Source: Aquanectria penicillioides (Eukaryota; Ascomycota; Sordariomycetes; Hypocreales; Nectriaceae). From it: a DNA stretch of 64,000 nucleotides. The notes below the pieces were generated by a model. That model worked only from the letters and a program-made list of their open reading frames with translations. It was not told the origin of the DNA and ran no database searches. Every line of letters begins with the position of its first letter. Within the stretch, counting starts at the first letter, position 1. The stretch is taken from the NCBI GenBank assembly GCA_003415625.1, contig PYIU01000008.1, positions 2,976,001 to 3,040,000 on the forward strand, written 5' to 3'. Of the stretch, positions 1 to 12,528 are shown in pieces. A program made the position numbers and the translations under genes.

Positions 1-2560
1 CGAATATGACATGCTTCTTCCTATTTTCTTTTCCGTTCTCATCCTATGATGCTGAAGTGACTGTGTGGTTGCGGCTCGAATTTCGCCGGCGCGTTCATAG
101 ACACGCAGTAAGCCTCATGAAGCTAGTTGAATGATCGTCAGCCGCTTCGCTCAAGACGTATCCCTTTGCCATAAAGGGAGATAGCGCAGACGCATGTACA
201 GACGGCGGGAGCGCTAGCTGCACTCGAGTTCGAACGGGCCCAGCCCATCACATTCTGTTGATTCCCAATTTGTCCATCTGATGGCGAAAAAGAAAATTTG
301 ATAAAAGCCTCAAGAATGGACAAAATCGCCAATGCTGCACACATCTCGACACTTTTCTACTTACTAAGTTACGATGAGGGTTGCCACATCTGGCTCTCCA
401 GAATAGGCATTCTGATGTTTGAACACCTTTCAGCAAGATTGGGCTTTTATCCATGATGACCCCTGCTAGTGGAGCACGCTCTTGGTCGGTGACGGTCTCG
501 ATGATTGATCCTTTTCTCCAGGCAGTGGCATGATACCGATGTCGCTCTTTGCCTCACATTTTAGGTGTGATTCGGGTCACCGCTTCATCCCTGATCGGAC
601 GCCCGGATCCTCGTCGTGGATCACAGGTTCGGCAATTACGCTTAAAATCCAAAATAGATAAGCATTACTTGGGGCCCCACAGAGACAGACCCAGAAAATC
701 GGGTTTTTATCCCCTTTTGAATCCAAGAGCTTATCTATTCATTAGGATCCAGGCTCCGGTTCGGTGCTGTCAATCCTGTTAATTGCTTAGTTCATTCGCG
801 CATAGGCACTAAGACTATAACAGATTTGATCGTTATCCTAGTTACAGTTTGTGTGCTATGATAAGGGATGATAACCCTCAGAAAAATATCGGACGAGAGG
901 ATGCACTTAACGATGAGCCACGTAGGGATGGAGCCCAGTGGCCATGAATAGGAAATGCCAAGCGTGACATGCCGTTGAGCCATTATCTGTTGCATCGTCT
1001 GCATTGTTTTTGTGCAGACCAAATGTTCCGGGTCTGAACTTCCTCACTTACAATTGGGACGGATCTGGGAGAAAAGAGGTTGCGAGCGGAGGAAAGCCCA
1101 GTCAAAGACGAGAAAATGTTAGTAACTAGAAAACGGCTTGAGGCAAATATGATACAAAGATAAGCATGATGTGGACATGTGAGCAAAGATGGGTCCACAT
1201 AGCTAGCTTCTCAATACGCTCAAAGTCCACTGGGCGCTGAGGGGCCAATATAGCTGAGTACTTGTTCATAAAAAATCATTGCATGATACTTTCAGTAAAA
1301 TCCTTGGATTTGTGTTAAATTGCATCTTAAATGCTGATTAGGAGAATCCATGGTCAGATTCTGTGACTATAAGGAAAACCAAAATTGGCTGACCCTGCGT
1401 TGAGAGTCATTAGTTATATAACAGGTTGAAGTTTGGAACACAAGTGACAAGTAGACACGCTTTCGTTCATAGTGTATTATCCTATCCGTTCTTTTTTGCA
1501 AGGGATGTGATTTGTTAAAGTGCATTCACCAAGATTTTTGCCTAGCGAAAATTGTCGTCTGGCCAAATTCAGGGGTGAGTGCAACTTGAAAGAAAACCTC
1601 TGTGGACTGCACCTTTTGAAACCTCCGAGCTATCACACTGTGGCATGTTAGCTTATTAGCCAATTCGAAAAGATTAACGAAAAACTATATTATTGATACG
1701 TGTATTAATGCATGCTATCTCCGAACATTCAGATGTATCGTGCTTCGTACCCACTGGCCCATTCCTCTATGACACGCAATCAAGGTTGCTTCTCTTCAAA
1801 ATCATCAACATAGAGATAGTGTTTCCTTGCGATTAAATAATGGATTAAAAAAACTTTCACAAGACATTCAGTTACGGATTCTGGAGTCACTCTCCAGCTT
1901 CGAAGAGGCGTTGACACTCAGGCGGGCATCACCTACAATGCTCTGACGGTTTCACGCATTCACGAATAGTATTTGTGTCCGGTAGGTACAAGGTATCCTG
2001 AACGACGGTGTTATTCAAGATGGAATAGCGATCATGAATTTTCTGCAAGCGTCACCAAGATTCGGTAGAACGGGATTCAACACTAGAGTCCACAACTACC
2101 TTTGCGACTGGGGACGAAAACGACTTCTAAATCCGACCAAGCCGTAAACCTTCAATTTTTCTCCAATATTTGATTTGAACAATCTCCACAATCGGGTCTA
2201 GCTCTCCATCGATGATTGCATCTCCAAAGCCACCAGAGAATGCCTTCTTCGGGCCTATCGTCGAGCTCCAAAGTGGTCACAATTATCTGAAGGCACAAGG
2301 CAGCAAGAGCTACACCAAGACGCCATTGAATTTAACCAGAACTCTTGAACCAAGGACAAGAAACACCAAATCTTCGAAGAATTCTTGCGGTATGAACCCC
2401 TTTGTCGGGTGTATTGGGGTGTTTTGGCATTTGTCAATTGCAGCTATCGTCACCGGCATAGCCTTTGGGACAAGCTTCCGCACTCGCGCGAGAAATTTGC
2501 CCTTATCTTCTCTGGACCCTTATGTGGAAGAATCGAGGCTTGGTGGTTAGGTAAAGATAT
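1..2560. other. No supported gene
   Basis: Only short, overlapping open frames without protein-like composition are seen here, and no tRNA-like or transposon-like structure was noticed. A plus-strand frame around 2385-2580 has a somewhat protein-like composition (many Arg, Trp and Tyr) but no family was recognised and no start or splice structure supports it. The stretch is treated as intergenic or fully decayed DNA. Confidence 0.5.
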
Positions 2561-2589
2561 GATGAAGAGAGTTTTTGCTATCTCTATCT

Positions 2590-3153
2590 TGAAGGTTTGA
2601 GTAGGTTTGGGAACCTTTCAGGCCAGCACTCCATAACACAATCGACAAATCCGTCATTGTTGTATGTCATGGCAATTTCCAGAATCAACTCTTCTTTAGT
2701 TCTGTCCTCCAGCGCCACGGCAAGTGGGGGTGTTATACGACTGTTGAAGCAAATGTCGGATCACATTCTTACGCACCTCTTTTGGTATCCTCGAATATTC
2801 TCCGTATGCATCTTTGGTAAGAATGTGAAGTGCGGTGTGCGCGGCAGGGTCACAAGTGTCTCTTCTCTTCCCTAGTGCCTGCGTTTCGTAATCTTCTAGC
2901 CCTTGAATATGGCTATTAGTAGTGCTTTGATCCCATCGACGATTCCCGTCTCGCAGGTGTCTCATGACTTCTTGACATTGTTGCTCCAGCTCCTTACCGA
3001 CCCACACAATTGTTCCTCTTCACCGAAAAGCCCTACACGGAGTTGACCATCGTCGCTGGGTCTACTCAGATCCGCAGCATTCATCTCCTCATCGGAGTAC
3101 TCATCTGCAAAGTCCTCTCCAGTATCTTCCATGGTGAAATTGTTTTGGATCAC
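2590..3153 (-). pseudogene. Remnant of a fungal hypothetical gene with acidic N-terminus
   Basis: The minus-strand reading opens with an acidic segment (MEDTGEDFADEYSDEEMN, near 3132). It continues into a Gln/Arg-rich helical segment only after a one-base frame change near 3001-3012. A second frame change near 2700, of opposite sign, leads into a segment ending in ECWPERFPNLLK, followed by a stop. The three pieces read as one polypeptide of about 180 residues, with the layout of fungal multi-exon hypothetical proteins rich in ankyrin-like helices. No catalytic motif is visible. Because the two frame changes have opposite sign, real decay is plausible; function is unknown. Confidence 0.35.
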
Positions 3154-3501
3154 CCAATGCTATCTCGGTGGCTCAAAGGGCGACCTGAGGTAGTTGGACG
3201 ATCGTGGATGCCTGCACAGGAAAGGCTGAGATGATGCAGTAGATACACTAACTCCTGGTGACATCTACCAAGCTAATCATTCTAGTCAAGGTGGAAGATC
3301 AAGCAGTTGAAGCCGGATCGAGGCTACGTAATTATTCTCGCCCCCGCCTTGCACCATATAATTTCTGACATGGCTGGCTCGTAAGGTTACACCAGCCTGC
3401 ACCTCGTTCTTGGCATTGTACATGGGCCATAAGGCACAATGAGGGATTCTCACCAGCGCAGCAGGGCCTAGAAATGTCTTTTTGACATGGATAGATGTTT
3501 G

Positions 3502-3765
3502 CTATAAGTCCTTAAGACATGCTAGCAGGAGAAGATAGCTCTCGCGATGACGAAGTGAGACGATCAATAAGATAGACCTCTCAGCCGATCCAGGAGCCAT
3601 TTCGCTAACATAAAATATCTGTGGTACCAATGGCTTGAGCTGCCCCTCATCGTATGTCATGCAGGCCGCCACTAGCGGTCGCAGGTAGGGTTCGAGCGTG
3701 AACCAAGACGAGGACTGTACTATCCAGGTCGTATTGAAGGCAACCAAATATTTGTCCACCACCAA
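3502..3765 (-). other. Weak open frame, hypothetical
   Basis: This is an 87-codon frame with plausible hydrophobic and aromatic composition (for example WFTLEPYLRPLVAACMTYDE). There is no recognised family, no supported start context and no visible splice partner. It may be an exon of a decayed gene related to its neighbours, or chance. It is listed only because the composition is more protein-like than the surrounding frames. Confidence 0.15.
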
Positions 3766-4060
3766 CTAAATTATGAGTATTTCTTTATTTCTTGGCAATA
3801 AAAAACAACAGCGGTGTAGATTTGCTCGTCAACATCAAAGCACAAGTGACGAGGTGAATATCCGGATCTACCTCGTCGCTGACACCGAATGTGAAAGCGA
3901 TCAGTGTCTGTCATCCGAGCATCCACGTAGATTTAGCCCCCAATCTCGGCCTGAAAGCTGAACTACTGCGGGTGGCAACTCGTGATCCTCCCCAATGGAG
4001 CAGCTGACTGAAGCTCACACACATTTGTGGCACCACAATCAGTCTGAGGCCGCGAGGGGT

Positions 4061-4970
4061 TCACCATTTTGAGGCAACTTGTATTCCCAAGTTTTCGATA
4101 CTCCCCTCGGAGCTTTTGCGAAAAACGCAGTCCCACAGGCGGTCTATGTTCACGACACCCAAGTTCTGTGTGTCAATATCGCTGTGGCCCTCCAGCATAT
4201 TGTAGGGACTGTGCTCAGGGTCCAGGATAATGGAGTCCTCTGGCTCTCTGGAAGACACAAGAGGACCCAGCCAGCCCTTAAAATTCGGGCTCGCTTCAAT
4301 TTTTGGGATACAAAAGAACTCTTCGTCACTCTCTCTAGTCAGTAGAAGGCAGGTTCTGAGGAGCGGAGGAGCGGAGGAATGCCCATCTGCTGAGAATTGT
4401 TCTCCTTCAAGGCCCACCGGCCACAAGAATCCCCCCAATCGTTAAATGGTCAATCTCCTATAATCACGGCCCAATGTGTTGTTTTCTTTTTAATTGAAGC
4501 CTCGGTGGCTAATTTTGCTTGGGACCTCACGAAAGCGCCGCCGGTGATGTGCCCGCCTCAGCGCCACTCGTTCGCGTCCTCATCTCTGTAGTCTGCATCA
4601 TGACGTGCTTCGCTCAGGGGGCCCCTCGTATAATGTTTGGACCGATGCTGCCGTCGACTTTGGATTGAAACTCGAACGAAACGTCTGCCTCTTTGATGCG
4701 CGTCGAGCGGTCCGAGAAAAATGAAAAGTCGTAGACGAGGAGAGTGGCACGGGTCTGGGAAACCTCATCGAGGGTTCCGTGGACGATTGCTTTTGCAATG
4801 CAACTGACGTCAAACGCTGGTCTTTTGTTCGACTGCAAGCCAAATCCTGGCACAGCCACGCGTTGCTTTTGCCCAGGTGTGTTGCGAATGTGGAAATCTT
4901 GGGGCGGGTCAGCTTTTTGCTTGGACCACACAAAGGCAATGGAATTTGCCTCCTCGCTGGCCCTCTTCAC
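4061..4970 (-). pseudogene. Broken fungal hypothetical gene
   Basis: Two minus-strand segments look like the two ends of one protein. The N-terminal part (4970 down to 4614, ATG at 4970) includes TPGQKQRVAVPGFGL and LLVYDFSFFSDRSTRIKEAD. The C-terminal part (4438 down to 4061) includes LLRTCLLLTRE and the DPEHSPYN...NLGVVNIDRL region. Between them the frame changes near 4615, and in-frame stops occur near 4560 and 4449. The segment in between still reads as protein in another frame (KLATEASIKKKTTHWAVIIGD). I recognise the general look of a widespread fungal hypothetical family but cannot name it. An unannotated intron could hide one lesion, but not all of them. Confidence 0.45.
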
Positions 4971-5858
4971 ATTGTAGATCTAATTTGAAGGGAATTGGGC
5001 TTCCCGCATGAGATGTAAAACTTTCACTGTCAGCCTCATCACTGCTTATCAAGAGCTCACAGGTGTCTATGCTGGTCATTTGAGTGGGAAGGGAGAGAGA
5101 TGAGTGGAGCCTCTACTTAAATTCAACGGTTAACTTGGGTTGTATCCTCTTATCCTTATATTTTTTTTTTTTTCAACTGTCGGCTCCGACGCTCCCCTAT
5201 TTTGACGCCCTTACGAATCTCAGCGCACTCACCTACCGGCTTGTTCAGCTCTTCGTCTCGCACCCATGTCCTTGTGTGGGGCTGCGTTGTGATCAAGCCA
5301 CTAAGGGTTTTATTCGTCCTGGACGAGTCTCTGAGGGTTCTGCCTGGTTATAATCTCGCCCTTTCTGAGACATTTCCAGCGCATATTGACACTGGTCTGT
5401 GTCGGTGGCTGACACCAAGATACGGTGCAAATCCAACCCCCCAGCCAGCCTGAAGCAAACCCTGGTACCAGCCAACTTGGTGACAGCTTTACCCCTCCTT
5501 TGACTGCTTCGCCTCAAACCTCTCATCTTAGCAAATGGCTAAATATTGAAACACAACCCAGCAGACCACGACCGTCCAACTAGTAGCGGTATCGAGCTCC
5601 TATCCCCTGCGACAAGCATGCCCATGTCCCCCAAGCAACATCTGGCTTTTGACGTTGGCAGTTCTACATCAAGCTCTCGCACCACTTGATAGAGAGTGGC
5701 AAAGCGCACAAACTAGCTCTTTGGTCCCGTCACATGATCTTTTCGGTCAGATTTCGTCGTCAGACTCATTCTTTCAACTCCTGATTGCATCATTTCTTCC
5801 TGCATTAGAATTCCTACAGCTCGTCTCTTTCTATCTTTGTGCTTCAATAAGTTGCGCG
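4971..5858. other. No gene; upstream region of the NLR-like gene
   Basis: No coding frame is supported. There is a poly-T run around 5161-5174 and pyrimidine-rich sequence before the first likely start at 5859, which is common in fungal promoters. No specific operator was recognised. Confidence 0.4.
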
Positions 5859-8800
5859 ATGGACTTCGACGCCGGAGACGAGCCTGGCACGCAATCGACT
5901 ATGACGATAAACGGAAGTTATATCGCAGAAACCGACAATTATGACGTAAACAAGGGTCAAGCAGGGATTTTGAATAGAACCCATGAAAAGCATCCAGACC
6001 TCAAATGGATCTCAGTGAAGAGCTGCATACCTGCTGCGGCAGGCCACAAGGACCCTAAGATACCAGATATTGAGTACGTCCTCGCAAAGAGTCTGCCAGA
6101 CGCTGCCGACGACATTCATCGAAGATGAGCTTCTCTGACAATATAAAATCTCCAGCGTGGTTCATGTTGCAACAATTTGCAATGAAACAGACATGCTTGG
6201 TCCATCCAACCTCTTTGTCGGCCTAGACAGCACAAACAAAAGGGAATTGGTATTTCGATGTGACTTAGGCAGTCTATTAGTAGGAGAATTTGTCAAGGAA
6301 GCAGTGGAGCAGCAGGCAATCCGTCTCCTTCATGGGCTTGCGATTAGACCCTCGGATATTCCTGTTCGTAACTAAGTATCCAAAAGGAAACGGAATTCGA
6401 TGTTCGACTAACCCTTGCGTCCTTTAGAGTAGAGAAAGAGCACTCATCTTTGTCGCATATGATCTCGGATCCTTAATCGTAAAGACTGTATGCCGTCAAT
6501 ATCTCCAGTCGACTCAATCTACGAATCCATCATAATGACAATTCGATAGGCCATTTCCCTGGCTGCAAGGTCCGAAAATCTCTATCCTGGGATATTCTTC
6601 AGTACTGCACGGGTGGTGAGATAAATCCTTCGTCAAATGATATAACCTATCATGTTGCTCAGTCTTCTGACTCTGGCGTGCCAAGATCTTTCGAGATTGT
6701 CCACAACGTAGCAGGAACACCGAAGAAATGTCATTAGAGCTGCAAAACTATCTACAGAGAATCCAAAACGGAAATTCTTTGCTACTTGAAACAGGGAAGT
6801 CTTTGCATCATCTCACAGGGGCCATATTCCAGACAACAGAGAGGTTCATTAGTAGCAAAATCACGTTGCGTAGCAAAATCATAAGTCTCTATGACAACAA
6901 CAGTCAAAGGGATAAATCGGATCTGGTAAGTAGAACCCTATGAGGTTTAGTGAATTGAGTCAATCTTGACGGAAATCTAGAAAATCTTTGATCGTCATGG
7001 CCTAACGCTAGGTATACCAACTGAGATAGTTCTTCAACAACAACCGGACAAAGATTCGTCTACAGTATTTCCTGGGTTGCCCGATATTGTTTCAAACAAA
7101 CCACATAGTATGTTTTTCAAGCTGTCAACTCATAAGTTTTTACCAGCTAAAAGATAAATCTCTAGACTGGATCACCCACACAGACTGGCTTCACATGGAG
7201 CGTACGCTCCTGGCTTTATCGAGTCCTTCCCGTCATTTCCAATTGCCTACACAAGATAACGTAGAGCTGAAATCCTTTCTAACACTTCAACCTTACATTG
7301 GATGGAATCAGCATATCGGCCCCAAAATCTTGTACGTCCGAGGCACATCACACCTAGCCACCCATGTTGTAGCGAATCATTTCTTTTCGACCTGGAAAGC
7401 AGAACAACCAGGTGGAAATAAAGCAGAACTTTCTAGTTCGTTTTCCTTCACTTTTGATTCGATTGATCCCATGCGATCTACCTTTGCCAACGCACTATTG
7501 CCCATGATTGTCCAGCATATGGCTGGCAAGGTAACTGGGGCCAACGATGATACCTATCGTATAATCCAAGATATATTTCTGATCCGTGAGTGTTATCAAC
7601 TTCTTTCATCTTACGCTACCTCAGCCCTTGTGGGCCGAGCTACCCTCCTCTCCTTCTATTACAGAGGGCCACACGTGTCAAGTCATTATTTTACAGCGAC
7701 GATTTATGAAATCCACTGACTAGTGAACCGGGGAAGATGGCGGGTGGACAAATGGCTCTAGTCTGTCAGCTTTCGAGGCTACCAGGGACCAATTCTATTT
7801 GTCTACTGGGCTGTTATTGTTTCACGACTTCGATGAGTGCAGCCCAGAAAGTCGAAGATCATTCTTGGAATATTACTCAAGCTTGTCGAAACGAACTGAG
7901 TATCAGCTCAAAGTTTTAATCACGACACGGAAACCTAATGCACTGTTATCCGAACTTGGACCTTGGCCAAGCATCAACGTTGACGACGCGGTGACATTCG
8001 GTACGACAAGCTTTGAAAGCAAACTGGAGAGTTTGAGACGCGATTGGCCCACGGAAAGTCGATATAATCAAATCCAGAACCTTCTAGATAAGTTATCACC
8101 GATGGATCCCGAACAACTTCGCGTGGTACTCCATCTCCTTCAGGTTCACACTGCATGGCCAAAAGATGCATCGATTATGTCTTGGTCCAAGTTTACTGGA
8201 TTCCTGCAAACCTTGGATGTCGAACATACGCCCGAAATAGTCTTGGATATGATTCTCAGACCTAATGAATATTCGTGGGAGCTAAAGTGGATTTTAAGCT
8301 GGTTACTCTGCGGATATCGCCCATTAAGCCGCCGAGAGCTTGCTGCTATGGTCAATGCCTATCGCCGATGGACAAGAGGAAAAGATCCAATTTCAACTGA
8401 TCTATCGGACACATACACCACAGAATCTGTTCTGAATCAATTGGATCCCTGGCTACGAGTCTTGGTGGACTTTGGTCACGATCAAGTGACCGTCAAGCCT
8501 TCGATTTTGGACCTTCTGAAGGACGACACAGAGGAGAAAAAGTTCATTTGGAACAATGTGCGAGGGTTCGCCCACGAAATGAATGCCAAATTCTGTCTCC
8601 AATATCTTTTGCAACCCAGTGCAATGATAACCCTTGAATCTTTGCTGGTTTCCTATGAATCTGTCCTATTACATCCAAATAGGCGCCGACTGGTTCCGCC
8701 CATCACTCCAGATGGCCAAGATATCATATTTTATGTGATACAGGCATTTCCCCATCACCTATCAAGAATTAGCCCCCATTTGTCAACCGAACTGTCGCAA

Positions 8801-8986
8801 TTACTGTTTGAAGACTCGGCGTCGGAGCCATTAGCCCTCTGGGCCAAGCTTTACTGGGCAATGAGCAATCCTTTCACAAGGACCCCAAGGTTCCCGGATC
8901 TGCAATGTCGATTTTCACTGGACTTGGAATTGATTTGGATGAGCAAATTAATTGGTCCGATGGGACTTTGCAAACTGAATGCTTGA
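5859..8986 (+). CDS. NLR-like protein, N-terminal half (hydrolase-like plus STAND-like core)
   Basis: This is probably the 5' half of one gene continuing into the ankyrin/ZZ part. Start ATG 5859 is followed by plausible introns at 6074-6155, about 6364-6427, 6926-6980, 7108-7153 and 7586-7664. An exon near 6428 encodes ERALIFVAYDLGSLIVK, which resembles the nucleophile-elbow region of the alpha/beta-hydrolase-like domain in fungal NLRs but lacks a GxSxG serine. The segment after 7154 reads like a STAND/NACHT-type core. It has a Walker-B-like LLLFHDFDECS near 7800 and the usual ITTRKPN sensor-like step, but no GxxxxGK[ST] P-loop at the expected GPKILYVRGTSH position. The stretch 6540-6728 could not be resolved. 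Consecutive TAG and TGA codons lie in frame at 7721-7726 unless a poorer acceptor at about 7733 is used. A one-base frame change at about 8893 joins it to the next feature. Inferred role: intracellular non-self or stress sensing. Confidence 0.6.
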
Positions 8987-11900
8987 TTGCGATGGCTGGG
9001 ACCCAGAGGCTTGACGTGGCGTTGAATCTCATTGAAGCGCTGAGACCTTCCACCTTCGTCCTCGCCGATATGCTTGTCGCCGCGATTCAAAATGGAATGC
9101 AGCACAATGCGCTCGAGATTGCCCATGCCATGCTGACCCATTCTGAATGGGACCCATATTTTTGCACTTGGCCCTGGTCTGCCATATGGGCGGCTTCATG
9201 GCTGAACATGGACGAGCTCTTAGAACTGATGCTCAGCAGCGGCCAGAAGCCAAATCCATCCACCATTCCAAGTCCAGACTATGCCCTCGGATTCAACATA
9301 TCGCCACTCTATATGGCATCAATCTTGGGCCACGAAGAAGTCGTTCGGATTCTCCTGGACTACGGTGCAGACGCAAGCGTGCTCCGAAAGGGTCGGTTCG
9401 GTTCTTTTCACGCTGCAGCGCACCAGGGCCATATAGATGTGATGCAAGAGTTTATCGCAAGAGATATTTCATACTTGACAGTACGTGAACCAAACACTGG
9501 AATCTTCATTGCCTCTGCTTGGGGCCATTGGAAGGCTGTCGAAGTCCTGCTCCTCATCGGGGCCAAGGTCTCCGGGCCTTCCGGTGCGGTGAGCAGGGAG
9601 GGAAGCGACTGGACTCCCTTCATGGTGGCTTGCAAGTTCGGGTTCCCAAAAACAATAGAGGCTCTTTTAGCCCGTGGCGCGGATCCGAACTGCCTAACAA
9701 CCGATGGATTGGGCACGCCTTTGAGGTATGTCGCTGTTTTAGACTTGCGGGTTGGTTGTGTTCGTGCATTACTTCGGCATGGTGCCGACCCTAACCATAG
9801 GCACTTCCGATTGCCGCTGTTGGTGGAGATTGCGTATTCAAAGTTCAACCCGGATGCTGTGATTGAGGTCTGTGAAGCCCTCATCTCAGGAGAACGACCA
9901 ATCGACGTCAACGCCACCAGTAGAAGTGGTCAAACGGCTCTCATGATTGCTTCATGGCACGGAAGACTGGAACTCGTCCGATGGCTACTCAATCACGGAG
10001 CGGACGTTGATTTGCTGAGCCCCGAGGGGGTAAGCGCTACGCACTTTGCAGTCTCGGCTGGGAATGTTGCGGTGGTTGAAGAACTTCTCAAAAAGCAGCC
10101 AGAGCTGAACTGCTCCACCAAGTCGAACCATGAAACCCCTTTACACACGGCAGTGGGAACGCCGCACATTGCGAAACTCCTGCTTGATGCAGGTGCTCAT
10201 CCCGATCTTGTCGACTATAAAGCAAGCACTGCTATGAACAAGGCTGCGTCAATTGGGAATACAGAAGTCCTGCAAATGCTCATTGCCAAAGGAGCCGACA
10301 TTGAACACAAGGATGGTGATGGGTGGTCTCCAATTTGCACTGCCATCGGCTATCGTCGTGATGCTTCTATGACCCGACTCTTAGTGGATAGTGGAGCAAA
10401 ACTGGATGTTAAAGTCCAGAAGTCCCGCAGTCTCTTGCACCTCGCTGCTTCTGGACCATCCGAGATCCTGAAGATCCTCCTTGAATTCCGCAAGGCGATT
10501 AACATCAACGCAAGAGATGATAATAACGCCACTCCGCTTATTTATGCAGTCGTTCATTCGGCTTTGGACAATGTCAAACTTTTGATCAGAGCTGGTGCAG
10601 ACATCAACTTGGGAGACACTGATGGGCAGTCGGCTTTGTTTTATGCCGTTCGAGATCCCAAGACCGATATTTTGTCCATGATCCTTTCCCAACCCGACGT
10701 CGAGATAGACTTGGTTGCCCCCGCATGGGGCACTGCGATTCAATTTGCGTGTCGAATGGTCAACGAGAGCGCTGTTCGGGTTCTCCTCGATTATGGAGCA
10801 CAAATGGACTTCACTGAGCCCAGCAATTTCTATGGCACTACATTGATGGCTGCGTTGTTGCCATATGATGATGCAGCTCGTGATAAGGTCTCATCTAAGA
10901 TGGATGCGATAGTACGCATGCTAGTGTTTATGGGAGCCAATGTCCAGCAGACGGCCAGCGGCAATATTTTCTATACCGCACTCTCGGCTGGAAGCTTCGC
11001 TGGCGGTGTTGCCGCTGTTAACTTTCTCATCGATGAGGGCGCGTCCACGCTAGTTGTTGATCCGATATCCGGTCGTGTGCCTCTACATTTCGCCGCCGCA
11101 AACGGCATTGAGAACTTCAAGGCCATCCTATTGTGCTATAGAGGCGATATGATGATCGCCGACAAAGAGGGGAAGAACTGTCTTCACTGGGCAGCTCAGT
11201 TCAGCAATGCCAAGACTGTCGAGTTTATCCTGTCCAGGTTAGCAGATGAGTCACACAGCCGGGTAAGTTCTTTCATCAATTGTCCGGATAGCGATGGGTG
11301 GACTCCTCTGTGCTGGGCCGCACGTCAGTGGAAAAAAGGTTGGTCAGAAGGGATGCGATCCGAAAAACGAGATATCGACGGCGTAATTCGCCTGCTTTTG
11401 CGCTATGGTGCCAATCGTGATGTCGAGTGTTTTCTTGGACATGGAGCTGCGACTGAGAGAGTTACGCCTTTGGAACTTGCGCTCCGTTGTGGTTCTAATA
11501 AGACCGTCATTGCCCTACTCCAATATGGCCTACCGGAGCGACAACCACCCGGTGTCAGTCAATCTATAGCGGAGGAGAAAGCACACGCTTGGGTGTATGT
11601 CGAACAACGGAGCCTCTGTGATATTTGTCTAAATGTGAGCCTTGACACTTTTCCCACATAGTTTTCGAACTAACCATGCTTTAGGCTGTCTTCGGCCTCA
11701 TATATAGTTGCACAGGTTGCCCAAACTGGGGAGTTTGTAACAAATGCCTTCGTCATGCTGCAAATTTTCATTGCAGTGATATCACAGGTGATGGCCGAGA
11801 GCATTCATTTGAGTGTAGGTCTGACCGACTGGAGTACGAAGAAAGGAATCGTCTTGGTGGGGAGGACGAGAACGAGAGGAGGGATGACGAGATCTTCGAG

Positions 11901-12029
11901 ACCTTTGATGACAGGAATGAGGGCGACGAAGACGACGACGCAATTGATGAAGAATGTGGAGAGGACTACGAGATAGGAAATGATTTTGAGGGCGATGATA
12001 TGACTGAAATCGGAATTACCAATGCTTGA
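8905..12029 (+). CDS. Ankyrin-repeat and ZZ zinc-finger half of the NLR-like protein
   Basis: The long exon 8905-11634 encodes about 910 residues with roughly 18 ankyrin repeats, recognisable by units such as TALMIASWHGRLELVRWLL and NHGADVD, TPLHTAVG and NCLHWAAQFSNAKTVEFIL. A canonical intron at 11635-11684, with CTAAC branch site and TTTAG acceptor, joins it in phase 0 to exon 11685-12029. Across this junction a ZZ-type zinc finger is completed: CDIC, then CTGC, then WGVCNKC, then HAANFHC and a final His. A very acidic tail of about 60 residues follows and the stop is at 12027. ZZ fingers bind peptides or ubiquitin-like partners; ankyrin repeats are the ligand-sensing part of NLR-like proteins. 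The ATG at 8905 is internal in my view. The upstream frame joins if one base is added at about 8893, so the complete protein would be about 1,900 residues. Confidence 0.8.
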
Positions 12030-12528
12030 GAGATTTTAAGCATCATTATTCAACTGGATTTACTCATCGAGTGCTTTCATCTGAAAATCAAGTCGATGTG
12101 AAAGCCGGAAGTTAACTTCAGCAGGATCCAAGTGAATCATGTTTATCCTGGAGTGAGTTGCTGAAGTTGACAGATACAATATAGCCTGGAGAATTCTGTA
12201 TTAATTTTAGGCTGAATAAGTCCCACCACTTAGCGACAATGAATAGCGCGGTACCAATGCCTTAGACCGGGCGGCCGATGAGATTTGTTGCTGCAGGCTT
12301 AGTCCTTCCAATGAAGGCGCAAGGATTCGAACAGGTGTGGCAAGAAATGACATATATGGATCCTAATCAAAATGAGCGTTTACTATTATTTTGATAACTT
12401 TGCAAGAGCTAAATGATGAGTTAAAATGATCTTCTCATTTGACCTCAGAAAGCTACAAGGCGTTGACGTGAAGATGCTTGGCGGCTTGACAAATATCCTC
12501 CCGCAAGCGGGATTGGGTCAAGGAGCGG
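12030..12528. other. Intergenic, no gene seen
   Basis: This AT-rich stretch follows the acidic-tail stop codon. No coding frame or RNA gene is supported. Confidence 0.5.

Noticed and set aside
8890..8943. A 54-nt intron to explain the frame change in the NLR-like gene
   Set aside because: The GTTCCC donor is weak, and removing it does not bring the frames together.
9408..9917. 169-codon minus-strand frame
   Set aside because: Antisense to the ankyrin array; repeats on the coding strand create long antisense frames.
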